From: Xiphydria camelus
Taxonomy: Eukaryota > Arthropoda > Insecta > Hymenoptera > Xiphydriidae
Direction of reading: 5' to 3'
Length of the DNA: 64,000 nucleotides
NCBI GenBank assembly: GCA_963678675.1
Contig: OY783198.1
Span: forward strand, 2,733,001 to 2,797,000
Shown here: positions 9,901-17,534 of the stretch, piece after piece
How the letters are laid out: each line of letters begins with the position of its first letter
Position numbering within the stretch: position 1 is the first letter of the stretch
Made by a program: the position numbers and the translations under genes
The notes under the pieces: generated by a model
Databases searched by the model: none
Told to the model about the DNA's origin: nothing
Seen by the model: the letters and a program-made list of their open reading frames with translations, nothing else

Positions 9901-12299
9901 CGTTACGCCGCCGATACCGGGGTAGGCGGAATCGCGAAGGCTGGTCAAAGTGTGCGATCGACTTCGCGGTTCGACCGCGCGAGGAATTACGGTAACGGCA
10001 TTCCTCCGCGACCGGGCGTCTTCGTGTTGCGGCGAGAAGACGACGTAGAGATGGCGATGGATCGCTGCGGTACAGCGGCAAAAGAAGAGCGATTACAACG
10101 GCCGTGCGCGGGGGAAAGGAGAAAAAGAAGAGAGGGTGTCCCTCGCCGCGCTGAGAAAGCGCTTCTACTAATTATCGAAGCAGGACCTACGCGCCGCTCT
10201 CCGGGCGACGAAGACAAAAGGACTTTCTTATTCGGTTTCCGAAGAATCCTCTCCTCGTCCCTGTCTTCCCCCCTATAGGCCTCGTCATTGGCTCCCGTCG
10301 CTGAGAAAGTAGGAAATCAGCGTCGGGGCAAAAATTAGCGAGCTTATTAAACGTCCAGCTGTGTGTGCCGACGTAGCTCCTCGACACCTTGTCTAATCGC
10401 CCGGTTAAATCGGCGCGAGGGAAGCGAATCGTCGGCGTGTCCCAGTAGCCCACTTCCTGGTAGATTTCGTTAATTGGCAAATCACTCGGCGAGCGTCCGC
10501 GTCGGCGTAACTCGTCCGTTATTGGCGGGCTGAAGAAATTCGAGGGAGCCGCTGCAGACGCAACGAGCCCGCCTTTTCGACGATGGCACGGTTTCTCTCT
10601 TGCCCGTATTTTCCCAGAGGTTCGCACGGCGAAATTTACGCGGGATAAGTCGTTGGCGATGAAAATCGCCGCACTCTCGGGCTTCCTCGTTCGATCGGTT
10701 CGTCGAACCGGATCGATCTACCGGCACACAATGAGTTCCCGGTGCGAGAGACGTTACGTAGCTCTGCCTATTTTGCAGATGGGAGTGGCGACGACGACGA
10801 CGACGACGACGACGCGGAGTTGTCAATCGGGATATTCGTGTAGGTACGGCGGAAAAGTTGGATGTTGAATTTAGTGTTATCCGGCGAACGAGTTAGCTCG
10901 GGAAAACTGGTATAAAAGAAGTGTCGACCATCCCGACACACATCAGTCCACCATCACCGGTGCACCAGAGGCGATATGAAGCTACTGGTGAGATAAAAAG
11001 CGAAGGACGAGTGGCGTTCGTCGTTACGCGTGCAACGAGTTTCCAATATTATTGCGAGATATTTTTTGTTCAGCTAATAGCAACACTGGCCATCCTGGCC
11101 TCGGGGCTCGAAGCCCTCGCTACATCGAAACCCGTGGAAACGAACGACGTGCCCGGGACGACGTTCCTGCGCGTGCAGCCTGCAACCGGGGAGGCCGAGG
11201 TCGAGAAGAAAGTGGAGAAGAGGAGCTACGGTTGGGATCCTTGGAGCGGAGGTGAACATGGTCACGGATGGCCGTGGTGAGTCCTCGCGATTTATCCGAG
11301 CGAAATCAATTTCGACGTCCTCGCCACGACGACGTTTATACATCGAGTTTCTCCAGGTTCGGTGGTTACGGCCACGGAGGATGGGCAGGAGGACACGGCG
11401 GTTGGAGCGGAGGTCACGGCGGTTGGGGCGGCCACGGGTGGTACGGTGGATGGTATCCCGGATGGCCGTGGTGGTACGGCTACGGGGGTTGGCACGGCGG
11501 ACACGGCGGATGGCGCAAAGGGTGGCACGGCAAGTAGCGGCCACCTGCAGCGTCGCGAAGAGGAGGCTGTCGGAGACGGGGACTGCGCCTTTCCACGAAT
11601 CGGCGTCGACGGTTTTTCGGGAACGCGAAGGTGGATCCGTCGCGGCTCGGTCGACGGCACGTGACGGTTTTTTGATCGCGCCAAGAGTTTCTGGTGTAAT
11701 ACGTAAGAACGTTCGTCCGTCAATCGTGAAATGCGCGGGGGTTTTTCATTGCGGAGAATCGAATAGTTTCGCGCGAACCACACTTCGAGTGAAAGCAGTC
11801 GTGAGGAGTTGCTGTTTTTCTTTTTCGAAAAGGAGAGAAAGAGCTGCGCCGTTTTCCCCGCGAATCGATTCTCGCTCGTCGTATTTTTGAGGACGGTCGA
11901 GGGACCGTCGATCCCCGGCGTCGAAAGCCGTTCGCCAACTCCGATAAGCTCGCTGTCGAGCAAAAAATCAAAGGAACAAATACAACTACTCACATCGAGA
12001 CACGGCCGGCGTTGTTCTTTTATCGCGCGCACCTACCTTCAACCGTTTATTCATGAAGGCGGCCAAGACTTCTTCGCAGATCATCAGATTCTTGTCCGTT
12101 TCCTGAGGAGGAGAGAAACAAAATCGAACTGTATTGTAGAAGAACCGCGGTGCCACCGCGAGGAGCGGAGCGCTAGGAAACACTGCACGTCAGTTGGATA
12201 GACCTTTAGGATGTTCGTCAACTCCTTGATCGTTTGCAGCTTCTGCTGCTCCGAGATCGCGCGAACGCAACAGGTTTCGCGAGAATTTTGCCTCAACAT
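3882..12299 (-). CDS. Small coiled-coil protein, three exons, 84 aa, large host intron
   Basis: Model: join of 12299-12204, 12102-12037 and 3974-3882, complement strand. Exon 1 starts at an ATG in an A-rich context (AAAAATG) and gives 32 codons beginning MLRQNSRETCC, with Lys-Glu/Leu heptads towards its end. The donor after AAAG is GTCTAT (weak) and the intron is about 101 nt. Exon 2 follows a strong pyrimidine tract ending CTCCTCAG, codes 22 residues (ETDKNLMICEEV...) and ends AAG before GTAGGT. Exon 3 follows TTTTGTTGCAG, codes 30 residues (EKREAAQRRVELESK...KTRLLVE) and ends in TGA. Every junction is phase 0, and the joined protein is one long amphipathic helix with Leu/Ile heptads. No signal peptide or membrane segment is visible, so it is probably intracellular. 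I do not recognise the family. The 8062-nt second intron contains two other genes. Alternatively, exons 1-2 and exon 3 belong to different transcripts, or further small phase-0 exons lie between them. Confidence 0.65.
4108..4113 (-). terminator. Candidate polyadenylation signal of the acidic secreted-protein gene
   Basis: The plus strand reads TTTATT, AATAAA on the minus strand, about 415 nt past the TAA at 4530-4528. It lies before the terminal exon of the host gene at 3974, so the nested transcript could end inside the intron. Confidence 0.4.
4528..8022 (-). CDS. Secreted acidic low-complexity protein, 1164 aa, single exon, family not recognised
   Basis: The ATG (context GACAATGG) opens a signal peptide (residues 1-18, MEFRTFLCFLCVGGALAA) followed by a Ser/Thr/Glu stretch with N-glycosylation sites (NSS, NET, NES). 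A dibasic site at residues 78-79 (RDKR) precedes a short hydrophobic module, TLGMILTGLAGILGYTVSPV (80-99), the only strongly hydrophobic segment after the leader. Pro-rich tracts (about 110-126 and 182-222) follow. Next come three related repeats of the type ENVEKYEVE with a trailing NP/KP/YP (about 233-250, 262-285, 295-315), and then a long Arg/Glu/Asp/Ser/Tyr-rich disordered body with a Glu block near residue 727. The C-terminal 60 residues (TPYYIDETLTEF...PVTLIGYTKNF) are more ordered. Many Ser-x-Glu motifs could be secretory-kinase sites (inference). There is no enzyme domain. A cuticle, silk, eggshell or matrix protein is possible, but the function is unknown. It sits inside an intron of the coiled-coil gene, same strand. 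Confidence 0.88.
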   Translation of the reverse strand: MEFRTFLCFLCVGGALAARLTESDRESTTVESTDYKNGAESPMARNSSDNETGVSHLEIEKDRKNESELDENGKPRDKRTLGMILTGLAGILGYTVSPVQVASLPDPRAVPPVAAPAPPPPQPPPIPNQKETLKLTGVVNFGDSADLLGHLQRYEQVFHGSAAAPAAAGVASQSGTDVQVKPKPPIGPPVFAKIPSPIAPNLPPPLLPAPAPRPTQPLPLHPQSILNNYRGNDDAEKYRVENYPSDAAVYPPKSSGGGRYENEKEYRNDENVEKYEVEKKPITSPKQIGPDGQIEKEYRRSENVERYKVENNPINSEKEVTVPESQFRHQLYVGEPDWKKNHEDRLSSLEKKEEERVERLQEQEEERGQPREYSDYEEIDNRYRNREKEIDDRDGKAASRLEDREEAGERDAPVEREQNQNEDAREEDNDEDSPALEEYSKPRQYDDYEEASAENKERDDDSHSRYRDDDDDGDESTSRSSEQEDDKLPIAGNHGNPPSEPIRNSYGEIIESDEKDENVADYFARYKNPDTGLYDSERVQRYQESEAENKEEPWWKGNGGGSDFGYEKIRQEYSAPESKYEEYDVDDAHEKSESGPSARLEDLGEKVEPTSKTNESDDDRDEPRPKRVDREGRREVLTTPATPRKDEERPRTKERLRKEDEDESIPFHEFDFSNYSPYLTPIRIIYGQDELKSSTGKILASYENSDKRNDEDSRRPEEVREEESDEEEEEAEEEEEPKSSNIQEDLRPTIGLPEKLTAKSLHDEGESKDYQIWPAPFDYVFDSTEQTNVVQAENIPEAPGGAHPTAREESSEERQRSRSEESSEERDVAQSRKDQSIVPDKQSSEPRKSQDNADYRNYRGTSNEDYPTPRNYETESRTVSPHASREKFHSAPEPERDGKESRGPSASEEQRHPATGEELDPRNDFLARYRYGFEDPNPDHDEPSPAIQLQGYEPREPKPAHREYQSSESQQKKVAGPSARDHGGGDRERYGSSGEETPETRHYYTDVEPHLSGRRFDENADAPSRPEDIEAAPPTSPTSPAAEKQKAPKKFEDPKSAHDFFGFSKDDYSLEGDPPSAAAESSKAETPGTTPTATEAELGLLTVPEPTPYYIDETLTEFTDDPASDTEKVKVKEYRNKIATVKVSELKQLSPNGPVTLIGYTKNF
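8023..10910. other. Divergent intergenic region between the two nested secreted-protein genes
   Basis: CpG-rich DNA between the ATG of the acidic protein gene (minus strand) and the TATA box of the Gly/Trp-rich gene (plus strand), all within the large host intron. Many overlapping open frames are Arg/Ser-rich on both strands and lack splice or start support. No TATA box is evident for the acidic gene. A (GAC)n trinucleotide run lies at about 10788-10816 and a short (GA)n at 9776-9791. Confidence 0.5.
10911..10947 (+). promoter_or_regulatory. Core promoter: TATA box and arthropod initiator
   Basis: TATAAAAG at 10911-10918 is followed by TCAGT at 10943-10947, the arthropod initiator. Taking the A at 10945 as +1, the TATA box starts at -34. 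The ATG at 10976 would give a 5' UTR of only about 31 nt, typical of short, strongly expressed secreted-peptide genes. Confidence 0.7.
10976..10987 (+). CDS. Exon 1 of the Gly/Trp-rich peptide gene (MKLL)
   Basis: Twelve nucleotides, ATG AAG CTA CTG, followed directly by GTGAGA. The rest of the signal peptide is in exon 2, so the leader is intact only after splicing. Confidence 0.8.
10976..11537 (+). CDS. Secreted Gly/Trp/His-rich peptide precursor, 131 aa, three exons
   Basis: Model: join of 10976-10987, 11074-11276 and 11357-11537. Exon 1 codes only MKLL before donor G|GTGAGA. The acceptor TTTTTTGTTCAG opens exon 2, and donor TG|GTGAGT to acceptor TTTCTCCAG joins exon 3. The junctions are phase 0 and phase 2, and the frame is open to TAG. 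Residues 1-20 (MKLLLIATLAILASGLEALA) are a clear signal peptide. Residues 21-54 form an acidic pro-region ending in the dibasic EKKVEKR. The remaining 77 residues are almost only Gly, Trp, His and Tyr, in GGHGGW-type repeats with 15 Trp, ending RKGWHGK. This layout (leader, pro-region, KR, repeat body) fits insect glycine-rich antimicrobial, cuticle, venom or silk-associated peptides. I cannot assign a family. Exon 2 read without splicing stops at 11278-11280, exactly at the donor. Confidence 0.85.
11074..11276 (+). CDS. Exon 2 of the Gly/Trp-rich peptide gene
   Basis: It starts after ATTTTTTGTTCAG and supplies the rest of the leader (LIATLAILASGLEALA), the pro-region, the KR site and the first Gly/Trp residues up to HGHGWP. 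It ends two nucleotides into a Trp codon before GTGAGT. Confidence 0.85.
11357..11537 (+). CDS. Exon 3 of the Gly/Trp-rich peptide gene
   Basis: It follows GAGTTTCTCCAG, completes the split Trp codon and encodes the repeat body (GGW, GGH, PWW units) up to TAG at 11535-11537. No canonical AATAAA is seen close by; the nearest clear plus-strand copy is at 12583-12588, about 1 kb away. Confidence 0.85.
12037..12102 (-). CDS. Internal exon 2 of the coiled-coil gene
   Basis: Sixty-six nucleotides, 22 codons, lie between a long pyrimidine acceptor (TTTCTCTCCTCCTCAG) and the donor AAG|GTAGGT. The peptide ETDKNLMICEEV...MNKRLK continues the helical pattern of exon 1. Reading past this donor stays open for 16 codons to a second donor-like GTGAGT (11993-11988), but that one would give phase 1 and would not join exon 3 in frame. 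Confidence 0.6.
12204..12299 (-). CDS. First coding exon of the coiled-coil gene
   Basis: The ATG at 12299-12297 is followed by 32 open codons (MLRQNSRETCC..., then ISEQQKLQTIKELTNILK). The frame is open upstream but without an ATG, so this is the preferred start. The exon ends AAAG|GTCTAT, a poor donor, which is the weakest point of the model. Intron retention would add a basic, non-helical tail and then a stop. Confidence 0.55.
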
Positions 12300-13666
12300 T
12301 TTTTTTTCTTTATACGGAGTCGAGCACCGAGCGCTCGAAACAGCTGACGTGTGCAATACTGCGTCGCGGTCGCCCAATCCATATCACAATCCTAGACCGC
12401 GGTTACCCTCGAGGCAGTTGCCTAGGAACGTTACACGACAACAAAGGACAAAGAGTCTCGCACTTTTCCCTGGAACTGCGAATTGATCAATAATGCGTTG
12501 AGACGCTTACTCTCGCGACTAACGAACCGCGAAGTACTTTCGGTTTTTATCACGGTTTACTTCCAATCGATTATAAAGCGGGAATAAAATGCGTAACGAT
12601 GTGAATCAATGCGTGTCGCTGGCAGTGGTTCTTTAAGGCTGCGCGGTTCATTGATAAAACGGTTTTCGTTACCATCAGCATTTTCTGGGTAAATTCCTTT
12701 TATCGACGCGATGGAACATCGATAACACATGATCGACTACCAATCAGTCGATCTAGTTATCGTCGGCGTCGATTGCATTTACTCGGTGAATTCTGCATTA
12801 TCGACCGAGGTTTCTCGTGGGTCGCGCAAGGTTAAAGTAGAGGTCGGCACCATTAAAATCCCAAAATCAGTTATGTTGATCCGAATTAATTGTTTGTAAA
12901 TTAAAAAATTGCATTTTTCTCTTAAAATGTTACATCGTATATACGATACAATTACGCGCGCGTTGTATATATATTATCTTTCTGAATATACTTGCACAAC
13001 TTTTTGCACACCACACCGATATAAAAATTCTACTACGTTATTTTAAGTTTCGTCGAATTATATGGTTTCGCCCAATTCATAAGCAAAGCAAATCGAATGA
13101 TTCGTCAAAGAAATTTCGAGATACTCGCCCGCCATTCAACGGAGGGATGCAACCCCACAGTGGCTGACCGTTCCACCTATGACGCTGGTTACGCGAGACC
13201 AGAAGCTGCAGCGAAGAGGGGAGCTCGCGCATCTCCCCTGACCAGATACAAGTCAAAGGGTAACCGGGAGCATTTTGCGGTCTAAATTTCCCCTTAAGTG
13301 GGCTCCGGTCATTGTGAGAGAGAGCAGCATCCCCCCGGATGGACCAGTTTCAGGTGGCGCGAGGCGCGCGCTCTCGTAGACTCTCTCGCGAGGGGCAGGA
13401 CCTCGCCACGCGAGCGGACAGGTTTCGGGGATCGACCTTCTCTAACGCATCCAGGAGGATGCTAACCCCGATTTCGACCTCGGAAACTGGACCGCGCTCC
13501 AGATCAGGTGAAAACTGGTCCAGCCGTGGCGAGATCGTATCCGCTCCCGTTTAAAAATTAGGGTGGACCATCCTCGCTTTGAACCTATGTTATAGGTGCT
13601 ACAGAAGCGGGAGTCAAAGATCAGCGGAGCGCGGAAAACGGATGCTGATCAGGTGGAGGCACTGCT
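12300..13666. other. No gene recognised upstream of the coiled-coil gene
   Basis: This should contain the promoter and any 5' UTR exons of the minus-strand coiled-coil gene. TATAAAG on the minus strand (plus-strand 12310-12316) lies too near the ATG to be its TATA box. AATAAA (plus) is at 12583-12588. From 12840 to 13080 the DNA turns AT-rich. At 13339-13530 related GGACCAGTTTT sequences recur in inverted orientation, possibly an old element. Confidence 0.4.
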
Positions 13667-13916
13667 CCCACAGGTGGAAATATTCTATATATTTTCTATA
13701 TAATCCATATGCAATTTTGGTCATACATGGATTATACATTATGTGATATCTATATCGACCATATAAGGACTAGCTATACATATATGGATTGTACAAACAT
13801 TCAAAAATCTGTACATAGTCCTTAAATGCTTAATGTAGAGAAATCATATATAATCCATATATGACTAAAACCACATATGGATCATATACAAAATATATAA
13901 AACTTTTCCGCGTGGG
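13667..13916. mobile_element. Palindromic MITE, family A, copy 1
   Basis: An AT-rich inverted repeat of about 250 bp. The left end reads CCCACAGGTGGAAATATTCT and the right end, reverse-complemented, begins CCCACGCGGAAAAGTTTTAT. The arms continue as TATAATCCATATG...GGTCATA...GGATTATA and are complementary nearly to the centre. A second copy lies at 29893-30129. No coding capacity, so a non-autonomous DNA transposon is inferred. Confidence 0.65.
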
Positions 13917-14918
13917 CTTCACGGCCGAGACATTAATTCCACGATCAGCAACGTCAAATTTAACGACGAATAATAATTCCTCGCGAGATGATTATTCGAC
14001 ACGTCATCGCCGCGCCTCCGCGCGATGACTCGAGACAACCGAGACGCCTCCAGCAGCGCAGTTTCGCAAAACGGGTTAACTCGGTCTTCCCAGGCTGCAG
14101 GCTGCGTCGTCGTCCCTCCCTCGGAGTTCCATTGGAAATTTTCGAAACCGTCCCGGAAGGATCGTGACAGGCGGGTTTCTCTCTCGGGGAATGGTAGCGC
14201 GATAGACAGAGAGGAAGAGAAATAAAAAGTGTAAGGGGGTCCTCTCTCTCTCTCTCGAACGACAGGACAAAGAACCACGGCGTACTCAATCAAAAGGACG
14301 ACGAAAACAAAGGGGGGCCCTGACGCGTGTGTCACACGAGACGCCGAAACCAGCCCACATTGGCCACTTCATTCACCTGTCCATCATTCGTTTAGCCTCT
14401 AAAGAGGACATTTCTGAAGGAGGACGTTCGCTTTCCGTGCTCCTTCGAATCTCGTCGCAGTTTCCCCCACGGGGTGTTCCCCGGGAACAACGATACCCCG
14501 TGCGTATTTATATCGTGGGCATTCAAAGGCCGATTGTACCGTAAGTGGAGTGACGCGTTTGTCGTTGTGCTTATTTCGGGAAAAAATCAAAATCGCAAAT
14601 ACGAAAAAGATAGATGTATAGATTTTTATTTTCTTCCTGTCCTAGGATGCTCCTGGAGTGCAGTGCATGATTGACAAGTTGATCAAGGATCAAATTTGCA
14701 ATAACCATCCCTTTCATTTGATCGATTTAACATCTTGACCAATTCTTATATCATTACATTTTTAAAATTCTATATTAGGAATAATAAACGACTTCATTTG
14801 GAAAATTTAAATGAAAATAATAATAGATAGAAAAAAGCGTAGCAATGAAGCGTAGAGAACAAAAAAAGACTAGAAACTAAAATATGAAAACTAGAAATGT
14901 AAACTGAAACAGTGAGTA
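13917..14918. other. No gene recognised
   Basis: Between two transposon-like elements. A segment at about 14452-14537 has a good acceptor (CTCGTCGCAG) and donor (GTAAGTGG) and is open in more than one frame, so it is exon-like only at chance level. A (CT)n run lies at 14243-14257. The last 300 nt are A-rich. Confidence 0.4.
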
Positions 14919-16292
14919 GGGGAGAGTTGCCTATATTGAACCGGTACCTAAATTGAACCTCCTGGCTATTTTAAGTAAATGAGCATTTCCACGTCATCTA
15001 TCAGTAGAAATTCAAACCTCAATACCGGTCAGTATGTCTACAAAAAATACATAAGATGAGAGATTTTAATTTTTAACTCTCTTGAAATTTTTTCAATCAC
15101 ACTCTCGGCCACCCTATTTGATGTATTTTTTCACGCTGATTCTGAAAATGGCAGATATATTTACGATACCTATCTCAAAGGAGATATAAAATATCGGTGA
15201 TTTTTCATGTACCAGAAAATAATTTTTTTCACGGATAATCATCGATATGTCGGTCATCCTTTGAGATATCCTTAATGTATCTATAATTTTCGTAATCAGC
15301 GCAAAAAAATACATAAGATAGGATGGTCGAGAATTCGATTCCAGAGATTTCGATTTTTGCGAAAAATCTAAGGCATACCCCTTAGATTTTTCGCAAAAAT
15401 CGAAATCTCTGGAATCGAATTCTGGACCATCCTATCTTATGTATTTTTTCGCGCTGATTACGAAAATGACAGATATATTGACGATATCTCAAAGGAAATA
15501 TAAGATATCGGTGATTTCATGTACCAGAAAATTACTTTATTCACGGAAAATCATCGATATTTCGGTCTTCCTTTGAGATATCCTCAATGTATCTATAATT
15601 TTCGTAATCAGCGCAAAAAAATACATAAGATAGGATGGCCGAGAATTCGATTCCAGAGATTTCGATTTTTGCGAAAAATCTAAGGCATACCCCTTAGATT
15701 TTTCGCAAAAATCGAAATCTCTGGAATCGAATTCTGGACCATCCTATCTTATGTATTTTTTCGCGCTGATTACGAAAATGACAGATATATTGACGATATC
15801 TCAAAGGAAATATAAGATATCGGTGATTTCATGTACCAGAAAATTACTTTATTCACGGAAAATCATCGATATCTCGGTGTTCCTTTGAGATTTCCTCAAT
15901 ATATTAATGATTTTCGTAATCATCGCGAAAAAATACACAAGATAGAATGGTCGAGAGTTCGATTCCAGAGATTTCGATTTTTGTCAAAATCTTAAGCGCT
16001 GATTCCAAAAATCATGCACTTATTGAGGAAATCTTAAAGGATCGCCGAGATATCGATGATTTTGCATGAAAGAAAGAAAATGTTCTCGTACATAAAATCG
16101 TTAATATTTGATATTTCCTTTGAGATATAGTCAATATATATTGTATATATGTTAATAAGTGCATGATTTTTGGAATCAGCGCTTAAGATTTTGACAAAAA
16201 TCAAAATCTCTGGAATCAGTAGAAATGCTCATTTACTTAAAATAGCCAAGAGCTTCAATTTAGGTACCGGTTCAATATAGGCAACTCTCTCC
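14919..16292. mobile_element. 1.37-kb terminal-inverted-repeat element with internal palindromic tandem repeats
   Basis: The ends are long inverted repeats: the left starts GGGGAGAGTTGCC and the right, reverse-complemented, GGAGAGAGTTGCC. Both continue CTATATTGAACCGGTACC and on into AAGTAAATGAGCATTT. TA flanks both ends (14917-14918 and 16293-16294), as in Tc1/mariner-type target duplication. The interior is a 312-bp tandem repeat in which each unit is itself a palindrome. No open frame codes for a transposase, so the element is non-autonomous. Confidence 0.75.
15303..16020. repeat. 312-bp tandem repeat, palindromic units
   Basis: The segment AAGATAGGATGG-TCGAGAATTCGATTCC recurs with its GGATGG (or GAATGG) at 15321, 15633 and 15945, exactly 312 bp apart. 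In the first two units it is followed by its own reverse complement (arms about 15303-15371 with 15382-15450, and 15615-15683 with 15694-15762), around the centre CTAAGGCATACCCCTTAG. The third unit has diverged arms (about 15962-16020 with 16163-16220) and a longer loop. A degraded half-unit lies near 15040-15300. Confidence 0.75.
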
Positions 16293-17479
16293 TATTATTA
16301 GATATACAGAAAGAGGAACGCCTGTCGTTAAACATTGGTGTTTATGAATTAGTTTATAGGCCTACATCGATATGAGTTCTATCAACGTGTGTCGGGGGTG
16401 TAAACTATTCCCGCCGCGAGAGGAGCAGATAATTGTTAAGTGTATTCTTAAGCGAAATATGCGCACGGCTTGACCGTGAATGCTCTGGCGACGAATTCCA
16501 CAATGCCGCGGGTACGCTGGAAAAGACATCGTTTTAAAACTCCGCGTAAAAATACCCCCTCCTCGCCCCGTGACGCCGAGATCAAGAATACACCCCCGAT
16601 CCTCCTCAGATTCGCGGCAAATCTTCCGCCGCGCGGGTTTCGGTGAAGAATTCAAATGAAGAGTTCGTCCCGGAATACCTCGGCGACGACGTCGATACCA
16701 ATATTCGCGACGACTTTACGCCGCGTCGCTCGCTGCATCTGCATGCCGCGCGAAAGAGCCATAAAAGGGGGTCCGACACGCGAGGGGTCTGGCGCGGAGT
16801 TAGCACCGCATCCACACATGACGCGCCCCGGTAACGAGAGGACTCGCGTCGGCGAGAGGAGAAGTCGTATTACCCGAGGACACCCTGTATAGGGGGGGGG
16901 GGGGGCGTATTTGTTTTACTGCCTGGCTGCCGGCATTGGTTGAGAACGTGCTCCGCATTCTTGAAATCATGCCACCCTTGTTACGGCATACACTCTCGAC
17001 CCCGATCGTAAAAATTCTTAACTCCTCTAATGGCACTGTCCTCCTCGTCCCTGCGCCGTCTCCTCCGGCGCCCCCGCCCTCGCGAAATAACTTCATCCCC
17101 GATTTTATAGTGCGCGCGTTGAGGCTTCGAAAAATCTCTCTCCGACTTCCCGGGGAATTTGCGTGCGCCGGTCGGTGAGTCGAGTGGTGGGGGAAGCCGA
17201 GTCGCGCCGAAAGATCGGCCAGTTTCGTCGATCGGTCAAACGGAGTCGACGCGCGGTGGGATGCGCGCGGAGAGGAGGCGAGCGAGATCATCGGTGAGAG
17301 TCCGGCGTTTTGTCGACCCCCGTAATTTACGACGCGGATTTCCCTGTTTATGACTTTCCGATAAGGTCGTTTTCGCGCGGAGCCGGCAAGCCGGCAAATC
17401 TTGCCTCGTATAAGGAAAATACACGGGCGACGGCGCGCGGTCCATTTTTATTAACCAGCTCCGACGTTACTCGCCTCTT

Positions 17480-17534
<55 letters not shown>

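Noticed and set aside
14452..14537. Exon-like segment with acceptor CTCGTCGCAG and donor GTAAGTGG
   Set aside because: Open in two frames, includes a CCCC/GGGG hairpin, and has no joinable partner exon; expected by chance in 64 kb.
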